Assembly: GCA_024734555.1 (NCBI GenBank)
Contig: JANPWX010000246.1
Span: 2,648,285-2,712,284 of the forward strand
Origin: Trochalopteron elliotii
Lineage: Eukaryota; Chordata; Aves; Passeriformes; Leiothrichidae
Direction: 5' to 3'
DNA length: 64,000 nt
Shown here in pieces: positions 46,095-61,000 of the stretch. A program made the translations under genes and the position numbers. The notes under the pieces are model-generated. The model worked only from the letters and a program-made list of their open reading frames with translations, was not told where the DNA came from and did no database searches. Every line of letters begins with the position of its first letter. Positions within the stretch are counted from its first letter, which is position 1.

Positions 46095-49000
46095 GTAGTG
46101 CTTGGTTTTTAGGCTTCTACTTTATAAAGGTCCTGGTCGTTGAGAGCAATAAACTGTGCTTGTGAATCTCTGCCAGGCCTGCTGGATTAGGAACAAGCAA
46201 TTAATCTGTCATGTTTAGGAGTGTGGTTTGGAGTTTGATGCAGACTCATGTGACAAGCTTGTGTGCAGGATAGGGAAACTTGGGCAAGAGGGGAACGTGG
46301 TTTGCTGGGTGCAAGATATTTGCACTCACATGAAGACAGGTTTCTCTCAGAAAAGATAACAGTACTGCTAGCTCAGTCCTGCTCAGTTAACTTAGATACT
46401 GGTAGAGAACACAAGGTTCAAGCCGGAACAAGGAAATGTGGGAGAGAAAATGAATGTCTTTTTGCTTGCTTTGAACAGAACAGAAAATAATGAGCTTAAA
46501 ATGGAGCAGAGATTTTCTGTTCAGACCCTGGAAAGTCAATGGAGTCTATTCTCCCCTTGATTCTTCTTGGTTCCATTCCCCGACCGAAGATCTGGGTGTT
46601 GGTGGAGGAGTCAAAATCTGATGCATCTTTCCAGAAGTGTGTTTTTTCATAGTTTGTTTTGACATGTGCTTACCCTGAGATGTGACAATCCTGTCTGAGT
46701 AATGTGTCAGATGGAAACCTTTTTAAGCAGCATCTGCTGTAGACTTGAGTAATTTGAATTATACTTTGGTCCTGCGTATGAATGCTTATGTTTCACTCAT
46801 GGTCAGTGCACTCTGCGCTGGTTTAACTGGAAATCAATGTGTTTGGTTCGGCTGATCTCAGCCTTTAAACAGGATTGTGGTGACTAGAAAGAAGGTTGGA
46901 TTAAGTGCATTTGTGAGCTTCTCCTAGTGTATTTGGGATTCTTTTGTTTCCTGGTGAATCTGTAACCAACCACTTGTTGTGTCAGGGTGGTGAAAATAGT
47001 TGTTATTGTGTTCGTAACAAAAAGCAAATGTTCCTAGACCTAATCTGGTGGCATTAATGGAACTGTGAGCTCTGTTCTTCTTGCTGTGTTTCAGAATGGC
47101 CGCAATGACAAGGCGCAAGAGTTTTTCCTCAGGCAGGCCTCCGAGCTCCAGAACCAGGCGGAGTGGAAAGATTGGTTTGTCCTGCCTTTCCTCCCTGCTC
47201 CAGACTCCAACCCCACCTTTGCGACCTATTTCTCACGCCAATGGGCAGATACATTCATCGTGTCTCTGCACAACTTCCTGAGCGTCTTATTTCAGTGCAT
47301 GCATATCCTTTTTTGCAACTAATAGTTAAATCTCCCTTGCTCTGGTGTTATACTTTAAACAGTCATGCCAAGGATATAGTACTATGGAACTTCCTGCTTT
47401 CAGGTGATTTTTTGCAGCCAAGACTTAGTAGAAAGTTGGTGTTTACCAGATGGAATAGTTACTGCTCAATTATCTGATTATATGTTGTATTCCCTGGGCA
47501 AAACAATTGTGGTTGTTGCTGATGCTGAATCATCCTAATGCTAGTGACTAGAAAGCTCGTGCATATCTTGTTCTGAAACGGTTTTACTCTTTGCTTAATA
47601 TAGTACAAAACAGGCATACAACCTTGGGTCATAATCCATAACTGTACTGGCATCTTCTGTTAGAATCTTCTTTGGGTACATTATGTTCACAACATTGCCT
47701 AGTGACAGCTCATTGTAATAGAGCAGTTGACTGTTGGCAGAAATAAGTTTTTTGCCCTACGCTACAGAGTTCTGTCTTACTTGTTTGATGATGGGCAGGC
47801 TTATGCTGCAGCTGGAATACAGCTTGTCTTGAACTGTTTCTTCTGTGTATAGTAGAGCAGTAACAGAACCTGTCTTGCCTTCTACTTCTGACTCTAAAAA
47901 GAAATAATCTAAAAATCCTTGCAAAGTCCACGTGAAATAATTTGTGCAACAGCAAAGTAAAAAGTTGACTTAAGTAGTTCAGCTGTTGTTAATCTTCTGA
48001 TCATGCACATACTTTTTGCTTATTGTATGGACTGGGGAGCTTTGTTTTTACAGATAAATGGCTGGTATGGAGTGCTGGCTTTTAGAATTAAGCACACAAG
48101 TGCACACAAGTTATTGCCTCGATTTTCTTTAACATTGCTTACCAGTTCCAGTCATACTGAACTTTGAAGCTGAATGTCTCAGGAGCAGTCTCATACAAGA
48201 AGAAAATGAATCGTTGCGGCATAAGGTCAGAACTGAGGTCACTCTTTAGCTGCTGACTGTGTGATGTGAGTTTTGTAAAATTGATTCCATTCATTTGAGA
48301 ACATTGTAACAGCTCTGTTTGGTGCAGTTATTCTAAGGCAGATTCTTTCAGTCTTGTTTTATTTTGATTTATCTTTCAATTGTCTCCAGCAGACTTAGGG
48401 TTGTGATCATATTGTGAAATGTGTGTTTAGGATATTCCTGTCCCTCTGCTGGAGGTGATTGTCTCCCTTCCTTGGGCTGTCTGACAGGTGACTGAATACT
48501 GTACAACCTCCTTTTCTGTTACACTGCAAAGTCAAAACAAGGTGAAACTGGTGGCAGGTTAAGGGTATACATTGTAGAGTTATAGAATGGGTTGGAAGGG
48601 AGGTGTGGCTGTTTTTCAGTCGCTTCCAGATTTTAGCTGATAGAGCAGTAAATTCTGGCAAAGAGACAGAAATTGCTACTTCTGAAATGGCCCCTTCACT
48701 ATGTTTGATGTGCACTTAAAGCAATTTAGACCAACTAATGGAAATGTGGACATCTATTTCCCAGCTCTAGATCTTACAGTAAACCATAAGAAGGGTCTAT
48801 TGGTTCAGATGTTGCCCAGCTCCATGTCTTGTGTTTGACAGTATCATCAGCAGATACTTAGGAAAAGGATGTAATGAGGGTCAGTCATTTCCAAGTATAA
48901 CTTCTGTTAGAGAAATTTGTGAAATCTGCCGTTTAAGAGCCTTATAAACTATAAATCACATGTGGATGATCACATACAAGTAGGAAGGCCTGTTCATGTA

Positions 49001-52000
49001 AGCAGAACTTCAATTTCACTTCCTCAAACATACCAAGAAAAGCTCTTTCTATATAAATGCTTCAGTAAAGTTTGTTACAAAACGTTGTATGTTGTGTTTC
49101 CTGTTTGTACTGTTTTAATAGCTGTTCAACACTGTCCTAAGTATTGAAGTAAAATAGAATAATTGATTTCAAAAAGGAGGCAATTTTTTGGGGAAAAACC
49201 CCAAGATTTGTCACTGTGTATGGTAGGGAGTTAGTAGGTCAATCAAACATTGACAGGAGAGTTCTGCAAAGGTGGTCAGTGAATAGGGACAGAGGATAAA
49301 GCATGTTTTGAAATAGAGCTCTTTTATTTCCTCAAATTTTGTGTTCTTTACTGTTAGTCAAATTAAAGTTATGGTTTGTGTTGCATGTTGTCTGATATCA
49401 TTTGCAGTCTGGATAAGATTTTTCTGGCAAATCAACAGAAGTAAAATTAGACTTTCCCTTTTAGTCAACTACTCAGGTCAGAGGGGGAACCAGCTACCTC
49501 TAGAATACAGATTTTAAGAAAGGATGTCAATAAATACTGAATTTTATGCTAGCTAAAATTAAGTAGTGATTCTGTTTTATGCTACTGAAACAATGCAAAT
49601 ACAGAAATAGCAAGATAGATTTCTAAAGCTCATTTTTCTTCCTGTATTTTCTTTCCTTAAATACTATGTTAAAAAGAAAAAAAATCTGAAAAATAAATAT
49701 ACAGAAACAGAAAAGCTGGAGGAGCTCTTCACGTGAGTAAGAGTCACAGGCATAAACCACATCTGTTCCAGAAAGCTGTGTCCTGAGGTTCCTCTCTGCT
49801 AAAGGGAAAAAGAGATGGTTTTCTTTCTCCATAATGTGGGAAAAAATCTCACTATCATGCTTGGGGAGGGCTTGCACAGGATATGGAGCTGGATTTCAGG
49901 GTGATCAAGTTTCACTGACCTTGGTGCACCCTGCCAGTTCAGCAAACCCTTGGCTCTGGGAAGAAAATTACCTCCTAGGCTCCATGCCTGCATTGCCCTG
50001 GCCTCAAACTGCCTGCACAGAGAGGAACTGGTAAGCTCTGCCCTGCCCAGCTCTTGTTTCCCAGCACCACTGATGTCCCACAGGGACAGCCTGAGGAGAG
50101 GAGTGAAGGGTTTTAAGTAGGCTCCAGTTTCATGTGAGTAAAGTACTGATTGTTTTGACTAATTGGACTAATGTGGTGCTCAGCCAGTCGGAGCAACTTT
50201 TTTCCTTCCCCACCCTTCTAGAGCTGTTGAAATAAAAGGAGTAAACAACTTTGGTGCGTGGGAAGGAGGTAAATATCAGTGACCCTGCGTTTACTTGGCC
50301 CTTTTCTCTTGTTGTAGCTGTTTGCTCTGCAGGCTGAATCCTCCCGCATGAAGAAAGAGGAACTGGAGGTGGAACAAACAGTTATGCATCACAAGTTGCC
50401 TGCATATGTGGCCAACATGGATCGACTAGGGGACTCTGAACTGTGAGTGGCTGCAGGAGAAGAGCTGGGGACAGGCTATGCTGCTTTAGTTGGGTCAGGG
50501 AGGTTCCTGGAGGGTCATTTCCATGTCCCCTGTCCTGGGATTCAATGCAGAAAGACGTCCAAGCAGAAATTATTACCTAAATAGGTTTAATGGAATTCAT
50601 GAGAGGTGTCTCTCCCATCATTTGGGAGGTTCTTGCAAACCAGTGAGAGCCCAAGTACACATGGAAATTATTGTGCTCTGCTGTCAGCATTGCACCAAGG
50701 TGTTCTGGGCACCTAGGGCACTGGTAGCAGTATACCTGCAATATTGCTCCAATGAAATGGATTGTCTCTTGATTCCAATTTACTTGAGTGCCTGCAGTGC
50801 CATAGGTGAATGCCCTGTGTTGTTTTGTAGATACTGCTACTGTATGACCCTAAGGGATTGTTACACAAGGATGTTTTCTTGCTTTTGCAAAGTTAAGGGA
50901 AAAGGAGCTTCTCTTCTGTGAGGCTTAGTTATGCACAGAATTTCCCATGAACTTGCTGCAGTTAAAAGTGCATTTTATGGCTGCATCTATTTTATTCCTA
51001 TTTCCATAAATTAGGGGACATACACTGTGATACGGTTTCTTTAAGTGTTATTTTCTTACCCCAGTACAGGATAGGAATAGGATTGATTAAATTGTCTTGT
51101 TACCAGTGACAAATAGAAGTTGTAGCAGGTACTACACACAAAATGTTTTAATCTAAAATTTGTCTGATTAAATAGACTTAAGTGTCTATTGAACTATCTT
51201 GATGACTGCTCTGCAATCTTTGCACAGGACAAGCTACAGAGTTTAGTTTGTGATATGTTTTTTTTTAACTATGTGGAAAGCCCTGATGCTATCTGCATGT
51301 ATGGAGGAGTGTGACATGAGGGATGGAGTAATTTATTCCTGTATTTGTTTTTGTCCATTTGAATTAGGAAAACTTGCCTAAGAAGTGGCATTTCTTGCAT
51401 GTGCAACTTTTCTCTTAGTCTGTGGGCCAGTTCTGGTGTCTTGTTTTCATGTCTCTGCTTAACCCAAATCCCAGCTTTGGTAGAACAGTTCCATCCTTGA
51501 AGAGTGGATAGAGACAGTGAAGATTATTGTATTCCCCTTGCCCTTACTGCCACTCTGCTCTCACAGGAAGCTGTAGCAGAGTGAGGTCACACAGTTATGA
51601 TCTGGGAAGCAGCTGCTGCTCTTGGCATTGTGGACTGAGAAGGGAGGTGTTTATAATCATAGAAATGGGCTGTAGCTCTCTTAGTTTCTTTTGTACTGGA
51701 TTTTGAGGTATTGAGGGCCTGTGCTGTAAAATTGTTGCACATAACTTGCTGATTATAAAAGGGTGTTCTGTGAAACATTGGATGCTGAATGTCTCTCAAA
51801 GTAGGTCTGTTTTATTCTTTGAATTGGGAACCCCATCTGAGTAAGTTCTACAGAAATCTGACTTCCCCTTAGGGTCTTTCTAAACAAACCAGATGGAGTG
51901 GAAGGAGTTTTAGGTCGCCCTACAGGGGATTTACCAACAGTTTGAGCTCACTGTCTCAGTGTCATCTCTGAGAAGTGAGCTTTTGGTTACAGTAACTATA

Positions 52001-55000
52001 ATGACCTGCTCCAGGCACTAACAGGGTATTTTCAAATAGTTTTTGAGTGCATAGTGGTTCACTGGCTTGGAAATGAACATCTGTCTTCCAATGGTTCAAA
52101 CAGCTGCCACTTCACTTAACTGGGTGGTCTTAGATCAGGTTGCCTTGCTACACTTTCATACTCTAACTGATGGTGTTTTGTTTTTTTCATTAGTGATATG
52201 ACCTGCAATCAGAGGAGTACAGCACATTCTCTTCAGTCCCGGGGAGGCTTTCTGTCCTCTTTTCTCTCCCAAAGTAAAAAGGGCCCTTCCAGACCAACCC
52301 ATTCAAGTGGGGCTTCTCCACTGCAGACTGGCAGTATGCTGCTGGGGAAGAAAGAACCAACAAATCACCAGGTAATTCTCAACTGAAAGTTGCTCAGTCT
52401 CCAAGGAGTTAACTTGCAGCATGGCACTGCTCCAAGCTTTTACTTCCACCTGAAAAATTAAATGTCCTTTCCTGCCTTGCAAATGTATGCTGGGCCTGAA
52501 TGCAGCACAAGAACAGCTGTTGTTTTCTAAGAGTTTGTGGAGCCCTTGCAGGTGCTTGGTTGCTTTGCTGCTTCTTTTGCTCTTTGTTCTATGGCCTACT
52601 AGGAGCATAACTTTGCCCAGTCACTTCTCTGCCTTCCAGAGTGCCAAAGGAAAAGAAGGAACAGTGAGCTGTAAGGATGGGAAGAGCCACTTCAGTGGTT
52701 TAGCAGGAGGCGAGTCCAGTTCCCTGCAGCAGCGGCAGAAACGCTTGCAAGAGCATGGGAAAGAAAGGAAGGAACTGTTGTCAAAAGGGACCTTCCAGGT
52801 ACTGCACTGCAGGGCTGGGAAGCAGAAGGCTTGTATTTCTGTAAAAATAAATGATAAAACAAGTGCAAGTGTTTCCTTTAAGCTTTGGAATTGCTAGTCA
52901 GAAATAACTGTATCAAAGGTTAATGTCTAGTTAATCAACTCCTTCTGCACTTGGTTTATTTATGTCCCTGGAAGTTAATCAGTATTGGTATTTCAAATGG
53001 AGGAAGAGTTATCTTTTGTCTCCATGTTTTTCAACAGCCTGGTCCTGAGGCTTCATTAAGGTTTCATTCACTTTTAATGGTTGTGTTCAAATACCTTGTT
53101 AAAATCCCCATTCCTCAGTGGGAATGAACTTGGCTCATTCATCCAGCCAAAGTGAGCTCTCTTCCTGTAGGTTCTTATGCTGATTTATGCAGGCTCTGTG
53201 TGGGGCAATAAAAAATAGAAAATTTTCCTGGATAGGAATGGGAATTGCTTTCCTAGCAAGATTCGCTCTTTGGAGTTTTTGTACTTTATTGTTGCAGTTT
53301 CGCCTGGGGGTGTGCCCTGCTTTAAAGTCTAATGAAATAATAAAACTGTCCTGGACTTTAACTGCTGAAGGTCAGCACGCTATTTCTGTTCACCAGTGTG
53401 TTGTCTGGCTTTCAGCAGCCATGTTGTCAAAAAATACAGAGCACAGGCAGCATCTCAGCTGTTGTTGTTTTGTCTGTATGAGACATTCTGCCTTGTGGAG
53501 AGACAGTGCTGAGGGACTGTTGCCCATTGGCCAGTGTGTGGCTGTTTGGTGTGTGGGAGTGCTGATTAAAGAGATGTTACTGTATCACTCAGCCTTTAAG
53601 GCCTTGTGAGAACTTTTTTATTCACGGTTCATCTAAAACACTTTCAGCATTGATTGGAAAATTGCAAAGCCCAATTTCCCAGTAAGTTTCCTTTGACTTT
53701 CCTTTTTCTACAATGTTCCAGGTTAAGGCAGTGATTTTTGGGCTGTGTTAAGATTGGTCCTTGTGCTCTTGGGGGAGTTTGATACTCTTTTAACTTTCTC
53801 TTGTACTCAAAGTGTGTGAGCAAAAAGGAAACTGAAAGGTGGCACTGTTCCTTTCACGTACTGTCACTGGTTGTTACCTCCCCACATTAACTAGCAGAAT
53901 AATTCTTGGATTTATATCCCAATCTTTTCCAGCTCTGTGATTTCAGATGATTTGATCATGCAGTGCTTGATCCATTGGTCCTGATGAGAAGCTACTATAA
54001 ATTAGGCAAGCATGTGTTACAGAACAGGAATTCATAAACAATAATTAATACCAATACCATTTTGGGGATACTTAATTTTCACAGGATGGTTTATTGAAAA
54101 AATGCTAGCAGATGATTTACCACCTTATGTGCTGTATCTGCTTCTTGTTCAACTACTGGTGGCAAGGGAAGACTAAGCTGCTTCCAAATATTTCTGCAGT
54201 GCAGATCTTGTCTCATCCAGATACTGTCACCTCCTAAAACTGCATTTGTCCTGTCTGCCCTGTCAAATTGGATTTTAAGCTTTTGGACTAATGTGTCAGT
54301 TCTACTGTTGTCATCAGTCAGTTGGCTTCAGTGGCAGCTCTGGTGTGCACAGTCTAAATCTCTGGCAGATGAAGATAATCCATCCACTGGGGCTTGAGAG
54401 CCAAGTTTTTGTACAGGTTTGCTGAACCGCGTATTATACAGGCTTAACTTATATTGCTGAATGCAATAATTCTTGAAATACGTTGATCTACTTGTGAACC
54501 TGTGCTCTAATGGCATGTAAATGGGCCTCTGATGTTGGCTGAGGTATGCTGAAAATGTTGCCATTCTTTTAATTCTTAGAGGAAAGTGTATAGTTGGGCA
54601 CGTGGAGGGGAATACAAGGGACTCAACAACTAAGCATGTAATATTAAATAGTGCATTTGTGCAACACAAGGTGCTTGTACTCAGAAAGATCCCTGGCAGA
54701 AGGAGTGTTGGTCTGACAATGTTTCTGTTTTGTTGCAGCTTCTTTTGTTTTTCTCCCAGCAGGCTGGGGTAGCTGAGCAGCTTGATATGGAGCTGCTTCC
54801 TTGTATTTCACACAAGATTTCTTCCTTCAGGGGCAAAGTGCTGAGAAGAAAACAGATACTGGCATAGCTGAGGCAGAACCATGCTTGGAGCTGCATGCCG
54901 AGCAAGCAGAGACTTCAACCAGAATGCCTGGCAGCAGTGCAGAGGCTGTGGGGGTTCGGCAGGAACAGCCTTTCATCGTCCTGAGCCAGGAGGAGTATGG

Positions 55001-58000
55001 GGAGCACCATTCATCCATCATGTACTGCAGGTAATGCACTGGCAGAAGAGGGCTGTCTTGTAGAAGCCTCTGCAGAAGGATCAGCTATGTCTGGTGTCTT
55101 TCTCCCAGTGTCTGTTCTGTCCAGCACGTTGGACGTGTACTCTCAGTTGTAGGGCAGTCAAGTCGGTGTGACTGAAAATAGCATGTAGCTTGTGCAGTGA
55201 GAATGGACAGAGACTTTTGGACAGACATTGTGATTTGGCAGTGCTAGCCAGGAAGAAACTCCCTTGGAAAGCAGGTATTGCTTAAGGGCATTATGCTGTG
55301 CATCTGGAGCTTAGTGTGCTTCATTGTGCCAGTTACTGTGAAGCGAGCAGGAAGCAGTGCAAAGAAGTTCTAATTCCTGCAGAAGGAACTGGTGTGTGGC
55401 CAGGAAAGGAAGGGTTGCATCTAAGAATTTGAGGTAGAAAAATATCCCATCAGTTTCATTCTACACCCAGGGTTGATTGTTCTGGACGGAGGGTGGCCAG
55501 TTTGGATGTGGATGGGGTCATCAAAGTCTGGTCTTTTAACCCCATAATGCAAACGAAAGCTTCCTCCATTTCCAAATCTCCACTGCTGTCCCTGGAATGG
55601 GCCACCAAGCGTGATCGGCTGGTGAGTAGTCTGCGTGTGGAAGCACAGAAGATGTTTTGGGGCTGTGTTATGTGTTGCATGTTCACTTTTAGACAGCTGC
55701 ACTGTGGATAAAATTGGGGCAGCAGTTAGTTTCCATTTTTAGTAGGACACAGGGAACCAAAGCCTTTAAGGTCTAAGAAGAGCTGGAGTGGGGAGTGTAT
55801 GCTTTGTATTGAGCAAGGAGTTCACCACCACTTGCCCTGAAGCAGAAATTCCCAAGCTGCAGTGTGGGTATAGCTGCAGGATAGAAGTAGTACCTTTGAG
55901 AGAAATGCCCCTCTTCACAAAGATCACACAGCAACTTGTAAAGATAGGCAGAGGCAACAGCCTGTGGGAGGCCTGCAACAGAGAGCTGTGGAACTTTACT
56001 TATACCCTGAGCCAGCAGCAGAGAAGAGGTTGTGGGGGTGGCATTTTACTTGTGCAGGTGTGAAAAAAGCTCCACAGCCAGTTTTAGGCTGGTGTCTGAA
56101 GAGCTGAGGGTCTGTGTGTGTGCATAACGAGCTTGGAGCTTTTTTAAATAACATGGCAGTTTAAATGTTTCCTATATCCCTTTTTCTCTAGTTCTGGTAC
56201 TAGAGAGGAGCCTTAAATTATATGCATTCCTCTGAGTCCTAGAACTGTTGGCTAGTGTTTCATGCCCTCCCTTGGCAGATACAGGGCTGTATGAAAAGGC
56301 TGGCCTGCAAATGAGGCAGTATTTTTCGCATTTTGGCACTGACAACGTGTGGCTTGCTAACCCCAAAATGCCACCTGTGAAGAGCTGGTGCTACAATTTG
56401 TCTTTTCTTTTGCTTTTAGAAAGCAAGTTGTCAATTCAGGTGTAGCGCTTTGCTTATTGTGATGATGTTTCCTCTGCTTTGTGGAATTTATTTCCTTCTT
56501 GCTAACAGAAAGATTATTCATTCTGAAGTGCATGTAGGATTCACCAGCAAATTAAGCACTGAAGTGACAAAGATCTGGCTTGCTCAATTTTCTTTTATAA
56601 TGCATCTCTCCATAACTTAAATTTTAATTGAAATTGTAACACCTCTAATAAAGCATGTGTGAGCTCTTCTGGATGATTTCATCCTCCTGTGGGTGAAAGG
56701 AGTTGGCTTCCATTTGATTTTCTCTTTAGCACACAGTTAGCAATCTTCAGCTTCTCTTTCCTTGCACCTCTAGATATTGAGACCCCATACATGTTTTGCA
56801 TCCTGTAGGGTTGAGCTATGATCTAGAAAGCAGTGTTTATGCCACCTTGGTGCCTATTAGATCATTTTCTCACTGGGAAGCAGGGTTTTCACTCTGTCTT
56901 CTATGGCTTTGGGGTAGTCCTACTCAGTGTGATTGCACAGGAAGACAGGATGTACCATAATGGAGTAATACTTAGTCTGAATGCATAAATAGAAAAAAAA
57001 TTACCAAGTCTTGGTGGCTGTTGGCCAGCATCATTATACTGCTCACTCACACTCTTTCCATCTACTTCCTTGCTGGTTTCAAGCTGTTGCTTGGCAGTGG
57101 GGTTGGGACAGTTCGTCTTTATGACACAGAAGCAAAGAAGAATCTCTGTGAAATCAGCATTGATGAAGACATGCCCAGGTAACTCTGGAATACTGATTTC
57201 TATATGTAAATATAAATAAATGTTGTTGGTTTTAATAGTGAACATGTCAATGTTCCTTCTACTTTTCTGCAACTGCAGGACTATCCAGCCTTCATCTAGA
57301 GGGCAGTCCCTGCCTGAGCAGCATAAAACTGCTCAGTTAAATGGGAAACACTCAAAAACTAAGCACATGAATTCTGTCCTCCCTTACAGTGCACCCTGTC
57401 CTGCAGGGTCTTAATGGGAGAGCTCATAGGTGAGTGTTTTGCTTGAGGCAGCTGCAGGAGAGAGGTGATTCAGACCATGTGCCTGTGTTTCAGGATCCTC
57501 TCGCTTGCCTGCAGCCCAAGTGGTGCCTCCTTTGTCTGCTCTGCAGCAGCCCAGAACCTCGTCTCCCATATTGACTTCTCAGTAATCAACTCTGGGGGCA
57601 AAAGCATGAACCAAGTTCCTGGGAAGCTGCTACTGTGGGACACTAAGACGATGAAACAGCAGGTACTTGCTGGGTTTCTTTCCTTTCTCAGTCTGCTTGC
57701 TGAGAATGAGTGTCTTCTGTTTCAATGTGTAGGAGCCCTCTTTCTAAATTATGCTGACTTTCTTTCCAACACCTTTCTTTTTCCTCCTTCCTCCTTTCCC
57801 CTCTGTCACATTCAGGATAAAAATAATGTAAGTAGCTGCTGGATTGGGTGAAGTTTTTTTGTTTTATTGGTGTGTTGAGGTTTTTCTGAGGAATTCTTCA
57901 CGATAGCCCACAGCCTTGTTTCTATCCTGGCTGCACAGTTTGTGACTGGAAATATCCCAAGTGGATTGAATGATGCTTTGCTCAGACTTTTTCCAGTTGA

Positions 58001-61000
58001 GCTGTACTGAAGGGTTTTCGTTGCTGCTCTTTCCCTTGCCTTCTCTGTTTTTAAGTGAAATGCTGCCCCTGATATGTAGGAGAAAGCAACATACTCAAGC
58101 TAATGCCTGCCACTGGCTGGTTTTGCAACCTTGAGGCCATGGCCAAGAAAGCTGTGGCTTGGCTGAGGTGAATTGCTGGTTTAGTGTCACAGTAAAATGC
58201 CGCTGCCAGACCTTGAAGTTTGTAGTCATTAGAGGTGTAGGGCTCCAAACCAGAGTTCTTGTTACTAAATACCATCTTTCTTTCTTTCTTCCCCTGGAGT
58301 TCAGGTCTTCAGCACCCCCATCTCCATTTCTTAGCATTAATGCAGATTTTCCTTTCCAGCTGCAGTTCTCCCTGGAGCCTGAGCCCATTGCTATTAACTG
58401 CACAGCCTTCAACCACAATGGCAACCTTCTGGTCACCGGGGCTGCGGATGGGATTGTTCGTCTCTTTGGTATGGTGGAAAGGGACCTGAGGGTATTGGTT
58501 GATAGCCAGCTGTGAGGCCAGGTGGATGAGACTGGCATCCGGGCTTGTATCACAAATAGTGTGGCCAGCAGGATGAGGGAAGTGATTGTCCTCCTGCACC
58601 TGGCATTGCTGAGGTTGCACCCACCTCAAACAGCAAGTTCAGTTTTGGGCACCTCACTACATGAAAGACATGGTGGGGCTGGAGCATGTCAAAAGAACAA
58701 AACCAAAGCTGATGAAGGGTCTGGAGCGCATGAGGAGTGGCTGCAGGAGCTGGCATTCTTTAGCTCATGGAAAAGGAGACTGAGGGGACACCTTTACTGC
58801 ATTCTACAACTACCTGAAAGGAGGTTGTAGCCAGGTGGGGGTCAGTCTCTTCTCTCAGGTAACAAGGACAGGAGGAAACAGTCTCAAACTGCATCAGGGA
58901 GGGTTTAGATTGGATATTAGGAAAGCTTCTGTCACCAAAGGGATTGTCAAGCACTGGAGTAGGCTGCTCAGGAAACTGCTGCAGTCACCATCCCTGGAAG
59001 CATTTAAAAGATGTTACAGATATGGCACCTAAGGGTACAGTTTAGTGGTGCACTTGGCAGTGTTAAAGTAGTTGGGCTTGATTATTTTGGAAGTCTTTTC
59101 TAATGTAAATGTTTCTGTGAAACTGAGTAGTGAGGTTGCCCCTAGCAGGGAGAACCTGGCTGGCTGCCCCTAGAAGGGAGAAAGCTGTAGAATGCTTGGA
59201 GACGAAGGTGGTAGCCACTGTCTGTCTCCACAGGAGCTCTCAGGAGGGAATTGACATAGGCTTTTTCTGGAGGACATTGGCTGGAGTGGTAGTGCTGCTG
59301 GATTTGTTGTTTCTCTCCTGCTGAAGAGGAGAGTGAATTTGCCCTTAAGCCATGTGGTCTTATGCTGTGCCAGATAGCAGTACCACTAGAGGCTGAGTCA
59401 TGAGGAAAGCAATTAATGTGAGACCTTCTATTTAAGTGCAAGGGCTTCATATCAGTTCTCCTTCTGGGAGCAATTTCTGTTTCTCAGGTTTTTGTTCTCT
59501 TCAGCCTGTTCTTGCAATAAAGGCAGTTCAGGCCTCCTACCTTTGAATGGGGAATCTGCTTCTGGCACAGGTGGAGGCTGCAGTACCAGGTCTTTGAGAG
59601 GACAGAGCTGTCAGCAGCTGGGAGGATGGGCAGGATAACAAGGGGAGAAGTGCCAGTGGTGCTTGGATGCAGAATGCCTGCAGTTGACAGTGGAGTGTGT
59701 GAGCAGGCCTGTAAAGTCGAGTAGTTACAGACAGTGATTTTTGTGGCCAAAGTGAAAGCGGGAGTGTAGGCAAAGGGTGCTGGGACTGGATTGGGCTCCC
59801 CCAGGCTGGTTTGGAGGAATGTCAAAGAGACCTCAGGAGCACAAAAGGTCTCTTATGTCTTCATAAAAGAGACCTTTTATGTTCCTGAGGTCTCTATGTG
59901 AGTACAAGGAGTGTTCAGTACTGGTTCTCCCCTCAGATATGCAGCAGCATGAGTGCGCCATGAGCTGGAAGGCACATGATGGGGAAGTCTACTCCGTCGA
60001 GTTCAGCTATGATGAGAACACAGTCTACAGCATAGGTGAAGATGGCAAGGTAGGCTATAGGTGACCTCCTACTGGTCAACTGGCAGAGAGGTCACTTCTG
60101 GAATCTTCTCCATATGGTGGGGACGATTGTAAAAATACACTCAGATTCTGGATGAAATGTGGGCTGCTAATTGCAGTCTTAGGTGTGCAGTACCACCCTG
60201 CTCCATGCAATTTGCAGAGAGAGTGGCTGAAAAATGTATTAATAGTTGGAACTGTCTTGAACCCTGTGTGCAAATCCTACTGTTGGTGACATCCCTTTCC
60301 TAGGTAGTCCATATGAGGATGGCCTTTCTCTGCCCCTGAGATCACCACATTTGAGATCTGGGATTCACAGGGAAGCATATCCTTGACCACTTTGCGTAAA
60401 TCTCATCAGCAGCTTCCTGTTGTTTATAATAAACACTCAATTTCTGCAGTTCCTCAGTCTTCAGCAGTTGAGGTGTAGTTCAGAGAGGGACCTTGGCTGA
60501 GGAGTTAAGTAATTCTCACCAGAGTTCTGCATGCAGTGTGGAGGGACACATAGGCAGTAGTGCTTGAGGAAGGCAGGGCATATCTTTGCCTGGATAGAAG
60601 GTACTCCTACAGCCTTTGCAGCCTGTGTTTATTAATATAGCCACTTAGAGATACCAAAATGCCGTCTTCTGTTTGTGAGGAATACCCACTATTTTGCTTA
60701 AGAGCAAAAAAAGGTAACTCTACTTGCATCCCAGTTAATTTCATTATGTGCTTTTGTAATCTGTTTTTCTCATTCTAGTTTATTCAGTGGAATATCCATA
60801 AAAGTGGCTTGAAGGTGTCTGAGTATGACCTTCCCAGGGAAGCAACAGGTCCTTTTATTCTGTCTGGGTACAGTGGCTACAAGCAAGTCCAGTTCCCACG
60901 AGGACGGCTTTTTGCATTTGACTCTGAGGGCAATTACATGTTGACATGTTCTTCTACTGGGGGAGTAATTTTTAAGGTAAGTCTGAGAAGTGATGGGGAG

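Noticed and set aside
47293..48146. A GT-AG intron in WDR91 using GT at 47295 and CAG at 48143-48145
   Set aside because: That join changes the frame and hits a stop within nine codons, while AT-AC ends give the conserved CMPVPV.
48570..48602. Another CR1 3' end (tatagaatgggttggaaggg)
   Set aside because: Only about 30 bases match, too short to call.
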